Source: Oribacterium sp.
Lineage (GTDB): Bacteria > Bacillota_A > Clostridia > Lachnospirales > Lachnospiraceae
Direction of reading: 5' to 3'
Length of the DNA stretch: 29,494 nt
Assembly (NCBI GenBank): GCA_017940955.1
Contig: JAGAXP010000313.1
Coordinates: 1-29,494 of the forward strand
The translations under genes and the position numbers were made by a program. This document shows positions 1 through 7,866 of the stretch, one piece after another. The notes beneath the pieces are model-generated. The model was given only the letters and a program-made list of their open reading frames with translations. It did no database searches and was not told where the DNA came from. Position 1 is the stretch's first letter; every line of letters starts with the position of its first letter.

Positions 1-1
1 C

Positions 2-682
2 ATCAATCATGCGAATGTTATCCCGGCCATCATTTCTATCTTCAGGGGTGCTTTCCAGCCTCAGGCTGTAGTTGGTGCCGGAGCCGGAATCGCTGTTCGT
101 CAGGTTATGCGTCTCGGCGTTGCCCGCGGACTTTTCTCAAATGAAGCAGGTATGGGTTCAACACCTCATGCACATGCTCTTGCAATAGTAAATCGTCCTC
201 AGGAACAGGGTGAAGTTGCCATGGTTGGCGTATTCATCGATACATTTATCGTTCTTACAATGACAGCTCTTGTTATCCTTTCATCAGGTGTTCTCGGAAC
301 GGAAGTACTTTATGCCGGTGATATCACCGGAACCCCTGTGGCACAGCTTGCCTTCACAACAGGTTTTGGCGGCTTCGGCCCGATGTTTGTCGCTATATGT
401 CTTCTGTTCTTCGCCTTTTCGACCATCATCGGATGGTTCTTCTTTGCAAGACAGAACATCACTTTCCTTTTCGGCAAGAAGGCCATCATTCCTTTTGCTA
501 TTATCGATGTAGTGTTTATTTTCGCAGGTTCCCTTCTGAAGGTTGACCTTGTATGGAACATGCAGGACCTTTTCAACGGAGTTATGGTAATTCCCAACAT
601 CATAGGCCTCATCGCCCTTTCTGGCGAGGTGGCCAAGATGTCAAGGGTGAATTCAGATGACAAAAAAGAAGCAAAAAAATAG
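2..682 (+). CDS. Sodium:alanine/glycine symporter (AGCS family), C-terminal part
   Basis: Partial gene; the start lies left of the window and 226 residues are visible. The frame is open from base 2, so an ATG at 107 is internal. The AGCS hallmark G-x-ARG-x-FSNEAG-x-GS is visible as GVARGLFSNEAGMGS, followed by hydrophobic segments that fit the last membrane helices of the family. Such proteins import alanine or glycine across the cytoplasmic membrane with Na+ (family knowledge; the exact substrate is not shown here). The C-terminus is a charged tail rich in Lys and Asp, ending at 682. It is convergent with carB, with 51 bases between the stop codons and a hairpin in the gap. The family assignment is secure; the substrate is not. 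Confidence 0.93.
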   Translation: MNHANVIPAIISIFRGAFQPQAVVGAGAGIAVRQVMRLGVARGLFSNEAGMGSTPHAHALAIVNRPQEQGEVAMVGVFIDTFIVLTMTALVILSSGVLGTEVLYAGDITGTPVAQLAFTTGFGGFGPMFVAICLLFFAFSTIIGWFFFARQNITFLFGKKAIIPFAIIDVVFIFAGSLLKVDLVWNMQDLFNGVMVIPNIIGLIALSGEVAKMSRVNSDDKKEAKK

Positions 683-699
683 CATAACAGATATACAGT

Positions 700-728
700 A
701 AGAGCCGGAGGTTTTCCCTCCGGCTCTT
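700..728. terminator. Bidirectional hairpin terminator between symporter and carB
   Basis: A perfect 10-bp GC-rich stem (AGAGCCGGAG at 701-710 with CTCCGGCTCT at 718-727) has a short T-rich loop. It lies between two convergent stop codons. The plus-strand exit reads TTGTTATTT and the minus-strand exit reads TACTGTAT, so the U-tracts are only moderate on both sides. It probably ends transcription from both directions. Confidence 0.75.
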
Positions 729-733
729 GTTAT

Positions 734-3700
734 TTACTGTATAGACTTATGCCATTCCTGGAGTGACATGATGCCGTCATCGCCATTGTCTTGTACAAAC
801 TTGATGCCTTCGGCTGCAGCCTTTGCCGCAGCAACGGTGGTGATGTACGGAACCTTTGCCTTGATGGCAGTCTTGCGAAGATAGCTGTCATCGTGGACGC
901 TGTCCTTGCCGATAGGTGAATTGATGACAAGGTCGATGTTTCCGTTTGTGATGAGATCCATGATGTTCGGACGACCCTCGTAAAGCTTCTTAACCTTTTC
1001 TGCAGGTATTCCTGCGTCGGTTATAAGCTTATGAGTGTTTTCTGTTGCAACGATATTGAAGCCTGCTGCTGAGTAAAGCTCTGCTATCTCAGCTGCGTAA
1101 GCATGATCCTTGGTGTTAAGGGAAATAAGAACTGTGCCCTTGGTCGGAAGCTCTGATTTGGCAGCTTCCTCTGCCTTGAAGAAGGCTTCACCTGTGGTCT
1201 TCGCAAGTCCCAGCACCTCTCCCGTTGAACGCATCTCAGGTCCGAGGATAGGATCAACTTCAGGGAACATGTTGAATGGGAACACAGCCTCCTTCACACC
1301 GTAATATGGAATAGTTTTGTCGGTTAATGCAGGTACCGGTGAAGGTCTTCCGGTTAGCTCTCCGGTGATGATATCCACGGCGATAGGAACCATGCTTATT
1401 CCGCAGACCTTTGAAACCAGAGGTACGGTTCTTGAAGCTCTCGGGTTTGCCTCGATAACATATACCTTTCCGTTTTCAATAGCGTACTGCATGTTCATAA
1501 GTCCCACAACATGCATCTCTTCCGCAATCTTTCTTGTGTATTCCTTTATGGTCTCCAGATTATCCTCCGGAATGTGCTTTGAAGGCACGATGCAGGCTGA
1601 GTCACCTGAATGTATACCTGCAAGCTCGATGTGCTCCATAACAGCCGGAACATAAGCATTAACACCATCACTGATGGCATCGGCCTCACACTCCATGGCG
1701 TTGTTAAGGAAACGGTCGATGAGGATAGGCCTGTCCGGGGTGACTCCGATGGCAGCACTCATATAGTCGCGGAGACTTTCGTCGTCGTATACCACTTCCA
1801 TGCCGCGGCCGCCAAGTACGAAGGAAGGACGAACCATGACGGGATATCCGATTTTGTGGGCATTGTCTAATGCTTCCTCAACGGTGGTAGCCATGCCGGC
1901 CTCAGGCATCGGAATGCCAAGCTTATTCATCATTGCGCGGAAAAGATCGCGGTCCTCCGCAAGGTCGATGACTTCCGGAGTGGTTCCCAGGATCTTTACG
2001 CCGTTTTTCTTCAGGCTGTCAGCAAGATTAAGCGGTGTCTGTCCTCCGAACTGGGCGATGACACCAACAGGATTTTCCTTCCTGTAAATGCTGAGAACGT
2101 CCTCAAGGGTGAGGGGCTCGAAGTAAAGCTTGTCAGAGGTGTCATAGTCTGTAGACACGGTCTCGGGATTGCAGTTTACTATGATGGTCTCAAAACCAAG
2201 CTTCTTCAGAGACTGGGCAGCGTGTACACAGCAGTAGTCGAACTCGATACCCTGTCCGATACGGTTGGGTCCGCCGCCAAGGATCATTACCTTCGGGCGG
2301 TCAGTGCTTACCTTGTCATTGTCCTGTCCGATGTAGGTGCTGTAGTAGTAAGAGCTGTCTTCTGTTCCGCTTACATGCACGGAATCCCAGTTTTCCGTAA
2401 CGCCGATTGCTTCACGGCGGTTTCTGATATCGTCTTCGGAAACCTCCAGGATCTTCGCAAGATACTTATCTGAGAAGCCATCCTTTTTAGCCTGAGTGAG
2501 TGCCTCGTCGGAAGGAACATTACCCTTGTTTTTAAGAAGCTCCTCTTCTTCCTCCACCAGCTCTTTCATCTGTTCGATGAAGTATTTCTTGACCTTTGTG
2601 AGCTCGAAGATCTCATCTACGGTTGCGCCTTTACGAAGGGCTTCATACATGATGAAATGCCTTTCACTTGAAGGTGTGATAAGGAGCTTAAGGAGCTCAT
2701 CCTTTGTAAGCTCGTTGAAATTCTTTACAAAACCAAGGCCGAAGCGGTCCTTCTCGAGGGAACGGATGGCCTTCTGGAAAGCTTCCTTATAGTTTTTTCC
2801 GATGCTCATGACCTCGCCTACGGCACGCATCTGTGTTCCCAGCTTGTCTTCAACTCCTTTGAACTTTTCGAAAGCCCAGCGGGCGAACTTGACAACCACA
2901 TAATCTCCGTCGGGAACGTATTTGTCGAGGGTTCCGTATTTTCCGCAGGGAAGCTCACTTAAGGTGAGTCCTGTTGCAAGCTTTGCAGACACAAGGGCGA
3001 TAGGGAAGCCTGTTGCCTTTGAGGCAAGAGCTGAGGATCTGGAGGTTCGCGGGTTTATCTCGATAACTACTATTCTGTCCGAAACCGGATCGTGGGCGAA
3101 CTGAACATTGGTGCCGCCGATAACTCCGATATGCTCGACGATCTTGTAGGCCTGTCTCTGGAGCTCATCCTGAAGATCTTTTGAAATGGTAAGGAAAGGT
3201 GCCGTACAGAAGGAGTCACCGGTGTGAATGCCTACGGGGTCAACATTTTCGATGAAGCAGATGGTGATCATGTTGTTGTCTTTATCGCGGACAACCTCAA
3301 GCTCCAGTTCTTCCCATCCAAGAATGGATTCCTCTACCAGAACCTGATGGATAAGGCTGGCCTGAAGACCTCTTGCACACACTGTCTTAAGCTCATCCCT
3401 GTTGTAAACGAGACCGCCGCCTGCGCCACCCATGGTATAGGCCGGACGGAGAACCACAGGATAGCCGAGCTCGTCAGCTATCTTCAGGGCTTCCTCCACG
3501 CTGTAGGCTACCTCACTTCTGGCCATCTCCACACCGAGCTTGTTCATGGTTTCCTTAAACTCGATACGGTCCTCACCACGCTCGATAGCGTCTACCTGAA
3601 CTCCGATTACCTTAACACCATACTTGTCAAGGATACCTTCCTTATAAAGTTCGGAGCAGAGATTGAGGCCTGACTGTCCTCCAAGGTTAGGGAGCAATGC

Positions 3701-3952
3701 ATCAGGTCTTTCTTTTGCGATGATCTGCTCGACTCTGTTAACATTTAAGGGTTCGATATAAGTGATATCCGCCATCTCGGGATCTGTCATGATAGTGGCA
3801 GGATTTGAGTTGACAAGAACGATCTCATAGCCAAGGCTTCTGAGTGCTTTACAGGCCTGGGTACCTGAGTAGTCAAACTCACAGGCCTGTCCGATGACGA
3901 TGGGACCTGAGCCTATGATAAGGATCTTGTGTATATCTGTTCTCTGTGACAT
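734..3952 (-). CDS. carB: Carbamoyl-phosphate synthase large subunit
   Basis: 1072 residues, the normal length for CarB (the E. coli protein is 1073). It makes carbamoyl phosphate from bicarbonate, ammonia from the small subunit, and two ATP, feeding pyrimidine and arginine synthesis in the cytoplasm. Two homologous ATP-grasp halves are visible. The first begins with ILIIGSGPIVIGQACEFDYS near residue 10. The second begins with MILGGGPNRIGQGIEFDYC near residue 555. The allosteric MGS-like domain forms the last 140 or so residues. The ATG at 3952 is preceded by GGAGG at good spacing. The small subunit gene carA, often directly upstream, is absent; the upstream gene is a Dabb minigene, so carB appears to be transcribed alone from its own promoter. 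The reading frame is intact. Confidence 0.98.
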   Translation of the reverse strand: MSQRTDIHKILIIGSGPIVIGQACEFDYSGTQACKALRSLGYEIVLVNSNPATIMTDPEMADITYIEPLNVNRVEQIIAKERPDALLPNLGGQSGLNLCSELYKEGILDKYGVKVIGVQVDAIERGEDRIEFKETMNKLGVEMARSEVAYSVEEALKIADELGYPVVLRPAYTMGGAGGGLVYNRDELKTVCARGLQASLIHQVLVEESILGWEELELEVVRDKDNNMITICFIENVDPVGIHTGDSFCTAPFLTISKDLQDELQRQAYKIVEHIGVIGGTNVQFAHDPVSDRIVVIEINPRTSRSSALASKATGFPIALVSAKLATGLTLSELPCGKYGTLDKYVPDGDYVVVKFARWAFEKFKGVEDKLGTQMRAVGEVMSIGKNYKEAFQKAIRSLEKDRFGLGFVKNFNELTKDELLKLLITPSSERHFIMYEALRKGATVDEIFELTKVKKYFIEQMKELVEEEEELLKNKGNVPSDEALTQAKKDGFSDKYLAKILEVSEDDIRNRREAIGVTENWDSVHVSGTEDSSYYYSTYIGQDNDKVSTDRPKVMILGGGPNRIGQGIEFDYCCVHAAQSLKKLGFETIIVNCNPETVSTDYDTSDKLYFEPLTLEDVLSIYRKENPVGVIAQFGGQTPLNLADSLKKNGVKILGTTPEVIDLAEDRDLFRAMMNKLGIPMPEAGMATTVEEALDNAHKIGYPVMVRPSFVLGGRGMEVVYDDESLRDYMSAAIGVTPDRPILIDRFLNNAMECEADAISDGVNAYVPAVMEHIELAGIHSGDSACIVPSKHIPEDNLETIKEYTRKIAEEMHVVGLMNMQYAIENGKVYVIEANPRASRTVPLVSKVCGISMVPIAVDIITGELTGRPSPVPALTDKTIPYYGVKEAVFPFNMFPEVDPILGPEMRSTGEVLGLAKTTGEAFFKAEEAAKSELPTKGTVLISLNTKDHAYAAEIAELYSAAGFNIVATENTHKLITDAGIPAEKVKKLYEGRPNIMDLITNGNIDLVINSPIGKDSVHDDSYLRKTAIKAKVPYITTVAAAKAAAEGIKFVQDNGDDGIMSLQEWHKSIQ

Positions 3953-3987
3953 GTATAGTCCTCCGTATAAATAAGCATTTCTGAATG

Positions 3988-3996
3988 ATTATAGCA
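3988..3996 (-). promoter_or_regulatory. Extended -10 promoter for carB
   Basis: On the minus strand the sequence reads TGCTATAAT, a perfect -10 hexamer with the extended TGn motif. The -35 region at 17-bp spacing (GTATAT) is poor, as is usual for extended -10 promoters. It implies a leader of roughly 30 bases before the carB ATG. It is inferred from sequence only. Confidence 0.6.
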
Positions 3997-4090
3997 TTAA
4001 TCATGCATAAATATACCCATAAAATGTATTTTTATCAAAGTATTTAAAAATATGCATTATTGTATGTCATAAATGGCAATCTCGTTTATT

Positions 4091-4141
4091 CACAAAAAGT
4101 CCCTGAAGAAAAGAATGATGGCATCTTCTCGGCAGAGACTT
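4091..4141 (-). terminator. Intrinsic terminator after the Dabb minigene
   Basis: AAGTC-x-CTG at 4097 pairs with CAG-x-GACTT ending at 4141, with an additional AGAA/TTCT segment inside. On the minus strand the hairpin is followed by CTTTTTGTG. It begins 11 bases after the minigene stop codon, so it probably ends that transcript before carB. Confidence 0.6.
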
Positions 4142-4151
4142 ATATAATTCA

Positions 4152-4262
4152 TCAGATCTCGAAATCCAGGCAGCTTCTGACCTTGGTATAAGGTCTTACC
4201 TTTGCCTTCTCTTCTGCTGAAAGTTCATCCTTAAGAGTCCATAAAATAACGTGTTTAACCAT
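4152..4262 (-). pseudogene. Internally deleted Dabb-domain minigene (36 codons)
   Basis: An intact reading frame of 36 codons starts at ATG 4262 after a good site, AAAGGAG, 6 bases upstream. It encodes MVKHVILWTLKDELSAEEKA and then goes straight to KVRPYTKVRSCLDFEI (the shared K counted once). The first part matches the beginning of stress-responsive Dabb (alpha/beta-barrel) proteins. The second matches their last residues, where VRP-[YF]-T-x-x-R-x-C-[LI]-D-[YF]-E-[IV] is typical. Full-length relatives are about 100 residues (family knowledge), so roughly 60 central residues are missing, in frame. Promoter, ribosome binding site and terminator remain, so it may still be transcribed and translated. 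Either it is a decaying gene or a small protein; the missing core makes a normal dimeric barrel impossible. Confidence 0.7.
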
Positions 4263-4337
4263 GATTACTCCTTTTTGCTGATGTGATAAATTACCGAATT
4301 GGAGCGCCCGGCACAAAGTGCTCATGCGCACTAAACT

Positions 4338-4366
4338 ATTATATAAAAAAACAGAAGTAATGTGTA
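4338..4366 (-). promoter_or_regulatory. Promoter for the Dabb minigene
   Basis: On the minus strand TACACA (4361-4366) is followed by a 17-base spacer and a perfect TATAAT (4338-4343). This places the start of transcription near 4331, giving a leader of about 70 bases before the ATG at 4262. It faces away from the GGDEF gene promoter. Confidence 0.55.
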
Positions 4367-4415
4367 AAAAAAATAAACAGGAGCTGCAGACACATGCAAA
4401 ATATGTTTTCTTCTA

Positions 4416-4424
4416 TGGTATAAT
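4416..4424 (+). promoter_or_regulatory. Extended -10 promoter for the GGDEF gene
   Basis: TGGTATAAT is a perfect -10 hexamer with the TGn extension and no clear -35 box. The predicted start near 4431 gives a leader of about 150 bases that includes the three 26-bp tandem repeats before the chosen ATG at 4581. Confidence 0.5.
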
Positions 4425-4480
4425 TGTACGTATGTACTCAAGGCAACAAAATAAACCAAAGTTATCGGCAGTATCAGCTG

Positions 4481-4558
4481 CCGGTGATTGGTATCATTTT
4501 TGTATTCCGGTGATCGGTACCGTTTTCGTATGTGGGTGATCGGTATCGTTTTCTTATT
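4481..4558 (+). repeat. Three tandem 26-bp repeats in the GGDEF gene leader
   Basis: Three head-to-tail units occupy 4481-4506, 4507-4532 and 4533-4558. All share GGTGAT-[TC]-GGTA-[TC]-C-[AG]-TTTT at the same positions. The second unit contains the palindrome CGGTACCG (4515-4522). The 26-bp period is not a multiple of three, arguing against coding. No unit has a ribosome binding site at a useful position. Confidence 0.85.
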
Positions 4559-4580
4559 GATATATTTGAGAGACTGTGAT

Positions 4581-5948
4581 ATGGGAGAATTCAAGAGTTC
4601 CTTTGTTGAGATTGATAAAAACTTAAATATCATGCACTGCAGCGAGAGTTTTCTTGCTTATACCGGCCAAAGCAGCGTGGATGATCTTAGTATGCTCGTT
4701 CCATCCACGGATCTGACCGGCCTTAGGGATGAAATACATGCCCTGGAGCCGGGGCAGTCGGTTCTTTCATGCTTCAGAGTGCGGAATAATGACGGTGTCC
4801 TGTCATGGTTTGCGGCAACAATAGAAAAACCTGTAAACCCCGATGACAATATAAAGGTGTATCTTTCAGACGTTCAATCCATGAAAAACAATGTTGAGGA
4901 AGAATGCTACGACAAGATGACCGGTGTATACACCAAGAGCACCATTATTGAGTATGCCAAAAACCTTATGCATAAGTCTCCTCCAGGGCATTTTTATTTT
5001 TTCCTGATGGATATCGACAATTTTAAATCAGTTAACGATTCCTTAGGGCACATGGCCGGAGATGATGTGATCATAGAAGTGGCAAAGTCTGCAAAGAAAT
5101 ATGTGGGTGACAAGGGCGCTGTCGGAAGGATCGGCGGTGACGAGTTTATGCTTGTTCTGGAAAAGGTCAATACAGAACCGGAGCTTCGTGAGATTCTGAG
5201 GGCAATAAGATATGATATCCGTGAGAAATACATGGATGAAAAAGCAAATAAGACCGTAACGATTTCAATGGGCGGAGCTCTTTTCCCCGATAATGCAAAG
5301 GATTATGACAGCATGTTCCAGCTTTCGGACAAGATGCTCTATCTTGCCAAGACAAAGGGCAAGGATCGCTATATCATCTACACTCCCCATATCCACGGAA
5401 ACGTTCTGTATGACGGTAAGGTTATGACCATCGCCCAGCATATGATCATCAATAATCAAAAGAGTGATATGATCATGGAGCTGATGGATAAGTTCCTGAT
5501 GAAAAGAAGCCTTTCGTTAAATACGGCACTTGAGAAGATATTGGTCACTTATAACCTGGATGAGGTCTTCTTCCTTGGAGAGGATGATCTTACATCCTCC
5601 TTCGGTTTAAATAAAATCACTGATGATGCCGTCGGAAACAGTTTTGAAATTGACAGTCTGGATCTGTCTTCAACTGTCCCTGAGGATTTTCATCCTATGT
5701 TTGATACCTACCCTGTCAAAGTAGTCAACATGTTTGATCTGCAAAGGGATAATTATCCCAGATTTGCCTCATTTATGGTGGATAATTGCTTCCGTGTTCT
5801 TGTGGTGTATCATATGACTCTGACACAGAGGGGCGGCTATATCATATTTGTCAGCAATATAACCAGCTCCTGCAGGCTGTCGGAAACTGATTTTGCAGAC
5901 CTGACTTACTTTTCAAGAATGGTAGAATTAAGCGGCCGGTGCCCATGA
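4581..5948 (+). CDS. PAS-GGDEF protein, putative diguanylate cyclase
   Basis: 455 residues from ATG 4581. An upstream TTG at 4488 would add 31 residues encoded by the tandem repeats, and GAGAG sits 8 bases before 4581, so the shorter form is preferred. Residues 1-105 look like a PAS sensor. Residues 111-265 are a GGDEF domain with DKMTGVYTK, DIDNFKSVND, LGHMAGDD and an intact GGDEF at 185-189, so synthesis of cyclic di-GMP from two GTP is likely. The four residues that would form the RxxD inhibitory site are GDKG, so product inhibition by that route is not expected. Residues 266-455 form a further domain, possibly GAF-like, that I do not recognise. No membrane segment is seen, so the protein is probably cytosolic. 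The stop codon lies in the loop of its own terminator. Confidence 0.9.
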   Translation: MGEFKSSFVEIDKNLNIMHCSESFLAYTGQSSVDDLSMLVPSTDLTGLRDEIHALEPGQSVLSCFRVRNNDGVLSWFAATIEKPVNPDDNIKVYLSDVQSMKNNVEEECYDKMTGVYTKSTIIEYAKNLMHKSPPGHFYFFLMDIDNFKSVNDSLGHMAGDDVIIEVAKSAKKYVGDKGAVGRIGGDEFMLVLEKVNTEPELREILRAIRYDIREKYMDEKANKTVTISMGGALFPDNAKDYDSMFQLSDKMLYLAKTKGKDRYIIYTPHIHGNVLYDGKVMTIAQHMIINNQKSDMIMELMDKFLMKRSLSLNTALEKILVTYNLDEVFFLGEDDLTSSFGLNKITDDAVGNSFEIDSLDLSSTVPEDFHPMFDTYPVKVVNMFDLQRDNYPRFASFMVDNCFRVLVVYHMTLTQRGGYIIFVSNITSSCRLSETDFADLTYFSRMVELSGRCP

Positions 5949-5963
5949 GCACCGACCGCTTTT
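5931..5963 (+). terminator. Terminator overlapping the end of the GGDEF gene
   Basis: AGCGGCCGGTGC (5931-5942) pairs with GCACCGACCGCT (5949-5960) with one mismatch, followed by TTTT. The TGA stop (5946-5948) lies in the 6-base loop, so the last codons form the left arm. Confidence 0.85.
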
Positions 5964-5993
5964 CTGTAGATATATAATAGCCGATTAGATTGA

Positions 5994-6047
5994 CATCTGT
6001 GTGTCAGATATAAATGGCGAAAAACATGCATTTATAGATGAGGAGAA
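5994..6047 (+). repeat. Copy 1 of a ~50-bp interspersed element
   Basis: This stretch matches sequences at 10618-10665 (minus strand, about 86% by eye with one 2-base and one 1-base gap) and 28421-28470 (minus strand, about 82% over 44 bases). It also matches part of 7838-7861. Shared blocks are TGTCAGATAT, GCATTT and AGATGAGGAG. CATCTGT (5994-6000) can pair with ATAGATG (6034-6040), and TATAAATG can pair with CATTTATA inside. No gene starts after it, and a REP-like palindrome follows at 6069. Confidence 0.75.
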
Positions 6048-6068
6048 AATCTACCATTTCAGTTATCT

Positions 6069-6106
6069 ACCGGGGACGGTTCTCGCCGGCGAGAACCGTC
6101 CCCGGT
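6069..6106. repeat. REP-like palindrome A (perfect, 38 bp)
   Basis: A perfect inverted repeat with 19-base arms and no loop, centred at 6087/6088. The left arm is ACCGGGGACGGTTCTCGCC. The core GGGACGGTTCTCGCCGG is shared with palindrome D (28589) and, with changes, with C (27079). It lies in the gap between the convergent GGDEF and kinase genes. There is no U-tract toward the kinase side, so terminator function is doubtful. Confidence 0.85.
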
Positions 6107-6117
6107 GGGTCTGAAAA

Positions 6118-7719
6118 CTACCACTTCATGGCATCGACGGCAGCGCGTTCTACTGCGATTCCGTCTTTGTAATGCTGTGTGAAGGTTTCAAAGCCTTCTA
6201 CATCTGCGGTATCCGGGGATACTGTGGTTCCGGACTGATCAGCGAAAATCTCCTTTGCAAGGAAGTCTCCGAGGCTTCCCGCATCTTTACCGCGGAGCAT
6301 ATAAAGTGCCAGTAGCGCTTCACCCCATGGACCGCCTTCGCTTGCGGTATCCATAACGGTTACCGGAGCATTGACAGCAGCAGCAAGATAATTCTGGGCA
6401 ACGCCCTTTGTCTTGAAGAGACCGCCGTGACCGGTAATGCTCTTGACCGGCACCTTCTCATCCTTCAAAAGAATGTCGAGACCAAGCTTTACAGCTCCGA
6501 GAGAGGTGTAGAGATGAGCTCTCATGAAGTTTGCCAGATTAAACTTACTGTCCGGTGTGCGGGCAAAGAAAGGTCTTCCTTCGTTCAGGTGTGTGATTCC
6601 CTCTCCCGAAAAATATCCGTAAGGCAGAAGTCCGCCGCAGTCCTTGTCACCCTTAAGAGAATTTGTGTAGAGCTTTCCGTAAAGCTCACCCATGTCCACG
6701 GTATGTCCCATAAGCTCTGAAAATTCTTTAAAGAGATTTACCCAGGCATTGAGATCTGAGGTTCCGTTATTGGCATGTGACATCGCTACAGGATAACCGT
6801 CAGGAGTTGTCACCATATCTATCTCGCGGTAAAGCTTTGACAGCTTTTTGTCCTGTGAAAGTACCAGCATTGCGAAGGTACTTGTGCCGGCGGAAACATT
6901 ACCTGTACCCGGAGCTACGGAATTTGTAGCCACCATGCCGGTTCCTGCGTCTCCTTCCGGAGGACACATGGGAACACCTGCCTTCAGGGTTCCGGTTTCA
7001 TCCAGAAGCTTTGCGCCTTCTTCTGTTAATGCTCCTGCCTGCTCTCCTGCCACGAGAACCTTTGGAAGGATATCCCTGAGCTTCCATGGATAGCCCTTTT
7101 CCTTGATGAGTGAATCGAACTTTTCTACCATTTCTTCGTCATAGTCAAGCTTCTCTGAATCGATGGGAAAGATTCCCGCTGCATCTCCGATGCCGGTAAC
7201 CTTCTCTCCAGTCAGTTCCCAGTGAATGAAGGAATCAAGTGTAGTCACAAAGGAAAAATCCTTTACGAAGCTTCTGTCTTCAAGCACCATCTGGTAGATG
7301 TGTGAGATGGTCCATCTGAGAGGGATGTTAAACTGAAATTCTTCCGTAAGTGCATCAGCTGCCTGCTCTGTATTGCTGTTTCGCCAGGTCTCAAAAGGAC
7401 TGAGAAGTTTTCCTTCCTTGTCGAAGGCCAATATTCCGTGCATCATGGCACTGATTCCGAGAGCACCGTAAGTCTCGGGGATCAGATCATACTGCTCCTT
7501 TACGTTCTTCACCAGGGAACTGTAACACCTCTGAAGTCCGATATGGATATCCTCCATGGTGTAGGTCCAGATATCATTCACCAGCCGGTTTTCCCAATCA
7601 TGGAATCCGGTGGCGAGAACATGACCCTTATCATCCGTAAGAACTGCTTTTATCCTGGTGGAACCAAACTCTATACCAAGAGCTGTCTTTCCCTCCAGTA
7701 TTTTTTCTTTTGCTCCCAT
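6118..7719 (-). CDS. FGGY-family carbohydrate kinase, probable L-ribulokinase
   Basis: 533 residues from ATG 7719, which has AGGAG 11 bases upstream. An ATG at 7782 in the same frame is rejected because it would translate palindrome B. The N-terminal FGGY fold begins with GIEFGSTRIKAVL (phosphate-binding loop). GISAMMHGILAFD and TWRNSNTEQ follow, then the second ATPase half with GDAGTGM, GNVSAGTST and GHGGLFKTKG. The enzyme should phosphorylate a sugar with ATP. Its position after araA makes L-ribulose the likely substrate, giving L-ribulose 5-phosphate; xylulose is the alternative. The length is close to FGGY ribulokinases, but the sequence is not obviously of the E. coli AraB type. It is the last gene of the arabinose cluster. 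Confidence 0.85.
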   Translation of the reverse strand: MGAKEKILEGKTALGIEFGSTRIKAVLTDDKGHVLATGFHDWENRLVNDIWTYTMEDIHIGLQRCYSSLVKNVKEQYDLIPETYGALGISAMMHGILAFDKEGKLLSPFETWRNSNTEQAADALTEEFQFNIPLRWTISHIYQMVLEDRSFVKDFSFVTTLDSFIHWELTGEKVTGIGDAAGIFPIDSEKLDYDEEMVEKFDSLIKEKGYPWKLRDILPKVLVAGEQAGALTEEGAKLLDETGTLKAGVPMCPPEGDAGTGMVATNSVAPGTGNVSAGTSTFAMLVLSQDKKLSKLYREIDMVTTPDGYPVAMSHANNGTSDLNAWVNLFKEFSELMGHTVDMGELYGKLYTNSLKGDKDCGGLLPYGYFSGEGITHLNEGRPFFARTPDSKFNLANFMRAHLYTSLGAVKLGLDILLKDEKVPVKSITGHGGLFKTKGVAQNYLAAAVNAPVTVMDTASEGGPWGEALLALYMLRGKDAGSLGDFLAKEIFADQSGTTVSPDTADVEGFETFTQHYKDGIAVERAAVDAMKW

Positions 7720-7751
7720 AATATCTATATCTCCTATCTCTTCAACTTTTT

Positions 7752-7824
7752 GTGGACCATGGGGACGGGGTTGGTGGTTCATTTTGCTTCAAAATGAACC
7801 ACTAACCCCGTCCCCATGGTCCAC
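7752..7824. repeat. REP-like palindrome B (34-bp arms)
   Basis: Arms 7752-7785 and 7791-7824 are complementary with one mismatch around a 5-base loop (GCTTC). The outer part reads GTGGACCATGGGGACGGGG. It shares GGGGACGG with the other palindromes but differs inside, so it is a separate subtype. It fills most of the araA-kinase gap, 33 bases upstream of the kinase ATG, and could affect expression of the kinase relative to araA. Confidence 0.85.
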
Positions 7825-7837
7825 CGGCTTAACTGTC

Positions 7838-7861
7838 ACGTATATTTCTTACATACAGATG
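7838..7861 (-). repeat. Partial copy 4 of the ~50-bp interspersed element
   Basis: On the minus strand the sequence TGTATGTAAGAAATATACGT matches the 5' half of copy 3 (28421-28470) at 18 of 20 positions. It begins with CATCTGTATG, like copies 1 and 2. The 3' half, with AGATGAGG, is missing; palindrome B begins 14 bases further on. Confidence 0.6.
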
Positions 7862-7866
7862 CAGAT

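Noticed and set aside
3224..3673. 149-codon open frame on the plus strand inside carB
   Set aside because: Shadow of a highly conserved carB region on the other strand.
4488..4580. N-terminal extension of the GGDEF protein with a hydrophobic stretch
   Set aside because: It would start at TTG, is encoded by the 26-bp tandem repeats and has no ribosome binding site. The apparent membrane helix is probably a repeat artefact.
5991..6012. TTGACA promoter within copy 1 of the interspersed element
   Set aside because: The next TATAAA is only 13 bases away, the other copies lack TTGACA, and no gene follows on the plus strand.
7720..7782. 21-residue N-terminal extension of the FGGY kinase
   Set aside because: It translates one arm of palindrome B. 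The AGGAG before ATG 7719 and the family start support the shorter form.
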